Positions 39,472 to 42,967 of a stretch of DNA of 42,967 nucleotides are shown here, in pieces. The stretch's first letter is position 1. Each line of letters begins with the position of its first letter. The notes beneath the pieces were generated by a model, which saw nothing but the letters and a program-made list of their open reading frames with translations, was not told where the DNA came from and did no database searches. The translations under genes were made by a program, and so were the position numbers. Origin of the DNA: Gammaproteobacteria bacterium. GTDB lineage: Bacteria > Pseudomonadota > Gammaproteobacteria > Steroidobacterales > SZUA-146. The stretch covers positions 1 through 42,967 of the forward strand of contig JABDLQ010000274.1 of the NCBI GenBank assembly GCA_013002925.1, read 5' to 3'.

Positions 39472-42400
39472 ATGTTGAGCCACCTGCTGATGGTATCCGG
39501 ATTGCCCGGCGCGCTGCGCTGGCTGATGCGATGTGCTCAACAACGCAGGCAACGCAAGCGCACTGATTCCATAGTTGGCGGGGGTGCTTCGACACACTCC
39601 AGACGTGGAGCGCGACGCTGGTCAGCGCGCTTTACGGTTCTCCTGTTTTTACCCGTGTGCGGGATAACTGCAACCAGCGCCCAGACACTACCCGGGACAC
39701 AGCTGCAGAATATTGCCGGGATCACCTGGCTGGCAGCCCCCGGAGGGGTGAGCAGCGTTACCAGTAATCCGGTCACTATTCGCACAGTATTGCCTGATTC
39801 AAGCGCTGCAGTAAGTTTCACCCGGCCCGCTCTCGTAAGCGGAACAGTTGATACCTTGTACGAAACAGCCTGTCAGGGTTCGGCGGGCACAGTTGCGTTA
39901 CCTGATCCGACGTTGCTGGATGGCACCTCCTTGCCGACAGGGAGCAGCCTGCAATTTTCCACCAGTAATGTGTTTCACGCCGGCGAGCCCCTGTTTATCC
40001 GGCTTGAAGATGCTGATCAAAACCTTGACGGTCTGAGTATAGATTTCATCGATGTGACCGTGGAGTTTGAGGCGACCGGCGATGTCGAGTTTATCAAACT
40101 GGCGGAAACCGGAGAAAACTCAGGAGTATTCCTTGGGTATGTGCCGACAAGCATTACTGCTGCCATACGCAGCGATTGTGTGCTTCAGGTTGCAGTCAAC
40201 GATCGCGCTACAGTGCGTTACACCGATCCCACTGATGGCGCGGATATTGCCGCAAACAGCGCGCTGGTCGATCCGCGCGGAGTCGTGTTTGACTCGGCAA
40301 CTGGTCAACCTGTCGATGGCGTCACCATTACTCTGATCGATACGTTGACCGGGATGCCCGCGATCGTGCGTGGAGACGACGGCATCAGCAGCTACCCTGC
40401 GCAAGTGATTTCAGGTGGGAGCGCCACTGACGGGGCTGGAAATAATTATACTTTTGCACCTGGCGGCTATGTTTTTCCGCTGGTTGCCCCGGGTAGCTAT
40501 CGGTTACAGGTAGATTCGCCGCCAGGATTCAGCTCACCATCACTGGTGTCAATTGCCGAGCTACAGCAATTGCCCGGTGCACCGTTTGCATTGGGAGCGG
40601 CCTCGTATGGTGCAGTGTTTGTGGTGACTCCAGGCCCGATCATTCATATCGATATCCCACTTGACACAGCATCCAGCGATTTGTTTTTGCAAAAATCAAC
40701 CGTGACCACCGTGGCGGCGCCGGGAGATTTTGTGCAATACGAGTTGCGGCTGGACAATGCCAATCCGACCTCGAACGTTACTGCTGCCCGCATTCTGGAT
40801 CAATTGCCCGCGGGGTTTCGCTATGTTCGTGGCTCCACCGTTATTGACGGCAACACCGCAGCCGATCCACAAATTGATACGGACGGACGTTCGCTGACAT
40901 TTACCCTGGGTACGCTCGGCCCCACGCAGAGCCGACGTGTAAGCTATGTGACGGAAATTACTACTGCAACGAACGGTCAGCAAGCAACAAATACCGCCGT
41001 TGCCCAGGCCGGTGGTGCGGCGCAATCGAACATTGCGAGCACCACAATTACCCTGGCGGAAGATTTGTTCGCGAGCCGCAGCATACTGATTGGGCGAATT
41101 ATCGAGGGCAGTTGCGACAACGATGTCAGTAACGACACTGTTGGTCTTGCCAACGCCCGCGTGTATATGGAGGACGGCCGTTACGCGATTACCGATGAGG
41201 GTGGACGTTTTCATTTCGAAGGAATCCAGCCTGGTGCGCACGTAGTGCAACTTGATGTAGACAGCCTGCCGCGTGACTACGAAGTAATGCCCTGCCAGGA
41301 GAACTCGCGGTTTGCAGGCCGTTCATTTTCGCAGTTCGTCGATTTGCGTCCCGGCGCGCTGTGGCGCGCAGATTTTTATGTGCAGAAAACCCCGCCCAAG
41401 ACCGGTGACGTAAGCATTGAGCTGTCCAGTGTGCCCAATGGGGACCGGGTTGAGTACGCGCTGGAGATAACGGGTGCGGGTTCTGTTGGTCTCGAAGATA
41501 TCCGCAGCATGGTGTTGCTGCCCGACGGGTCAAATTATCTTGCCGGCAGCGCCACCCTCGACGCGCAACCGGTTGTTGATCCTGAAGTTGAAGGTGCGGT
41601 GCTCGCCTGGAACCTGGGGGCGCGCAGCGGTGACTGGCACCATGTTCTACGCTTCTCCACGCAAATAAATTCTCATGGCAGCCGTGAGCATCTGACCAAA
41701 GCAATGGCGCTGTTCACTACACCGGCCAAAAAACAACAGCGCACGCCGTTGGCTGAAAACCTGTTCGTGTTTGTGCCGCCGGCGTATGAACGCATGGAGT
41801 GGGTGCTGGAGCCACGGTTTGGTGTGCGCAACGCGCAGTTAACTGATACAGATCGACAAGACATCAAAATGCTGGTGTCACGCATCGATCTTACTCGTGA
41901 CATTCGGGTGCGTGCTGTAGGACATACTGATAATGTACGCATCGCCCCGGAAAATCGCAGGGAGTATGCGAACAACTACGAGCTGTCGCTGGATCGTGCG
42001 CGCACGGTAGCAAACTATCTGCGTGATCTGTTGAAGTTGACACCCAGCCAGATAACGGTCGAAGGCAAAGGGCCGGACATGCCGGTGGCAAGTAACACGA
42101 CGCGGGATGGGCGTGCACGCAATCGCCGCGTTGAGCTGACCATTTGGGCGGAACGGCAACAAATCGGCTTGCAACAAATTTCCGCAGAGCAAAGTCGCCT
42201 GAACAGTGGCGCGCAAAAGGCAACCGTAACGGGCTCGTTAACAGCGGATGAAATGCAGGATACGGCAGTTCCACAAAGCGACGACGATCTGTACCTCGAT
42301 ACTGCATGGGCAGATCGCCTTTCACCTGGCATTGAGCTGCTGCTGCCACGTGAAGGATTTAACCCGGCGATACCGAGCCTCAAAATTGCTGTCAAGCATG

Positions 42401-42967
42401 CTCCGCAGCACAAAGTCAGCGTTTCGATAAACGGTGAGCCTGTCAGCGGCATACATTTTGATGGCGTGACGCGTAAGCAGGATAAATCTGTGATTATCAG
42501 TCGCTGGCGTGGCACTAACATCGTGCCCGGTGATAATCAGCTTGAGATCGAGGTGCGTGATCGCGATGGCGCGGTTGCTCAACGCATCGTGCGTAACGTT
42601 CACTACAGCGGCGGGCCGGTGCGGGCGCGATTCAATCAGAGCAGCTCGAAACTGGTCGCAGATGGCAGAAGCCGGCCGCTCATTGTACTGGATATGTTTG
42701 ATCGCGAGGGTTACCCGGCCAGACCAGCTGCGGTCGGAGTTTATCATGTCGCTCCTCCGTATCGTTCCCAGTGGGAGGTTGATGCTGCGCGCGAAAACCA
42801 ATTGATCAGTGTGGGTGACCGTGATCCGGTTTACTCCCTCAATGAGCAAGGGCAGGCAGTGATAGAACTGGAGCCGACCAGTCGCGCCGGGGAGGTGGTG
42901 TTAAACCTGAGTTTTGAAAACAATCGGGAACAGGAAGTTCGTGTCTGGCTGGCCCCGGCTGCGCGTG
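39472..42967 (+). CDS. Large exported DUF11 and OmpA-domain protein, 3'-truncated by the window edge
   Basis: The frame is open from the ATG at 39472 to the window end (1165 codons seen), so the ORF track missed it. A long basic N terminus leads to a signal-like segment ('FTVLLFLPVCGITATSAQ'). Beta-rich modules follow: a carboxypeptidase-regulatory-like part, and DUF11 at about 405-520 ('APGDFVQYELRLDNANPTSNVTAARILDQLP'). An SdrD-B/CarboxypepD-reg-like domain lies at about 537-607 ('ARVYMEDGRYAITDEGGRFHFEGIQPGAH'). An OmpA-type peptidoglycan-binding domain lies at about 790-895 ('VRAVGHTDNVRI', 'LSLDRARTVANYL', 'RDGRARNRRVEL'). More beta domains follow it. It probably anchors the cluster's secreted DUF11 proteins to the cell wall or outer membrane. 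The central position of the OmpA domain is unusual. Confidence 0.85.
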   Translation, partial: MLSHLLMVSGLPGALRWLMRCAQQRRQRKRTDSIVGGGASTHSRRGARRWSARFTVLLFLPVCGITATSAQTLPGTQLQNIAGITWLAAPGGVSSVTSNPVTIRTVLPDSSAAVSFTRPALVSGTVDTLYETACQGSAGTVALPDPTLLDGTSLPTGSSLQFSTSNVFHAGEPLFIRLEDADQNLDGLSIDFIDVTVEFEATGDVEFIKLAETGENSGVFLGYVPTSITAAIRSDCVLQVAVNDRATVRYTDPTDGADIAANSALVDPRGVVFDSATGQPVDGVTITLIDTLTGMPAIVRGDDGISSYPAQVISGGSATDGAGNNYTFAPGGYVFPLVAPGSYRLQVDSPPGFSSPSLVSIAELQQLPGAPFALGAASYGAVFVVTPGPIIHIDIPLDTASSDLFLQKSTVTTVAAPGDFVQYELRLDNANPTSNVTAARILDQLPAGFRYVRGSTVIDGNTAADPQIDTDGRSLTFTLGTLGPTQSRRVSYVTEITTATNGQQATNTAVAQAGGAAQSNIASTTITLAEDLFASRSILIGRIIEGSCDNDVSNDTVGLANARVYMEDGRYAITDEGGRFHFEGIQPGAHVVQLDVDSLPRDYEVMPCQENSRFAGRSFSQFVDLRPGALWRADFYVQKTPPKTGDVSIELSSVPNGDRVEYALEITGAGSVGLEDIRSMVLLPDGSNYLAGSATLDAQPVVDPEVEGAVLAWNLGARSGDWHHVLRFSTQINSHGSREHLTKAMALFTTPAKKQQRTPLAENLFVFVPPAYERMEWVLEPRFGVRNAQLTDTDRQDIKMLVSRIDLTRDIRVRAVGHTDNVRIAPENRREYANNYELSLDRARTVANYLRDLLKLTPSQITVEGKGPDMPVASNTTRDGRARNRRVELTIWAERQQIGLQQISAEQSRLNSGAQKATVTGSLTADEMQDTAVPQSDDDLYLDTAWADRLSPGIELLLPREGFNPAIPSLKIAVKHAPQHKVSVSINGEPVSGIHFDGVTRKQDKSVIISRWRGTNIVPGDNQLEIEVRDRDGAVAQRIVRNVHYSGGPVRARFNQSSSKLVADGRSRPLIVLDMFDREGYPARPAAVGVYHVAPPYRSQWEVDAARENQLISVGDRDPVYSLNEQGQAVIELEPTSRAGEVVLNLSFENNREQEVRVWLAPAAR

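Overview
The window looks like a chromosomal segment of a free-living gammaproteobacterium. The evidence is a QseE-QseG-QseF (GlrK-YfhG-GlrR) style regulatory operon, an SrkA/YihE-type kinase, DusA, TypA/BipA, an XrtA (exosortase A)-associated ligase/decarboxylase pair, a GlyGly-CTERM tail and CRP-type promoters. There is no rRNA, tRNA, CRISPR array, insertion sequence or phage gene that I can see. Gene density is high except for three gaps of over 300 bases.

Left part (1-17.3 kb), envelope and polysaccharide functions. It opens with the 3' part of a glycosyltransferase. Next is a CRP-type promoter that appears to start exactly at a cyclic-di-GMP-I (GEMM-I) riboswitch. The riboswitch leads into an 8.4-kb gene for a giant secreted protein: beta-propeller, 17 Ig-like repeats, two lectin-like insertions, calcium-binding repeats, a choice-of-anchor-like module and a GlyGly-CTERM (rhombosortase) tail. 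A bidirectional terminator separates it from a convergent decarboxylase/acyl-CoA ligase pair. Then come an LhgO-like FAD oxidoreductase, a nucleotidyltransferase/PIG-L deacetylase pair and a WecB-like epimerase.

Middle (17.3-27.9 kb). On the minus strand lie the kinase, lipoprotein and response-regulator operon, with galE and an SrkA-like kinase upstream of it. On the plus strand are a lipoprotein metalloprotease with a small exported partner, and typA. A small lipoprotein converges on typA.

Right part (28-43 kb). A PAS-GGDEF-EAL protein follows a perfect CRP-type box. After it come metabolic and RNA-modification genes (N-formylglutamate amidohydrolase, carboxylate-amine ligase, dusA), a methyltransferase, a cyclase-like/FHA protein and a PhaF-like phasin. 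The last segment is a four-gene run: three secreted DUF11-type proteins and a very large DUF11/OmpA-domain protein cut by the window end. It also follows a perfect CRP-type box.

Main reading. Three promoters carry a CRP-like operator (TGTGA-N6-TCACA, one with a single mismatch). In each, a plausible -10 hexamer sits at the spacing that puts the operator centre at -41.5, the class II activator position. They drive the riboswitch plus giant adhesin, the c-di-GMP turnover enzyme, and the DUF11/OmpA cluster. Together they suggest a surface-structure programme under a CRP-family regulator, with c-di-GMP feeding back through the riboswitch. The sites and spacings are read directly from the sequence; the network is inference.
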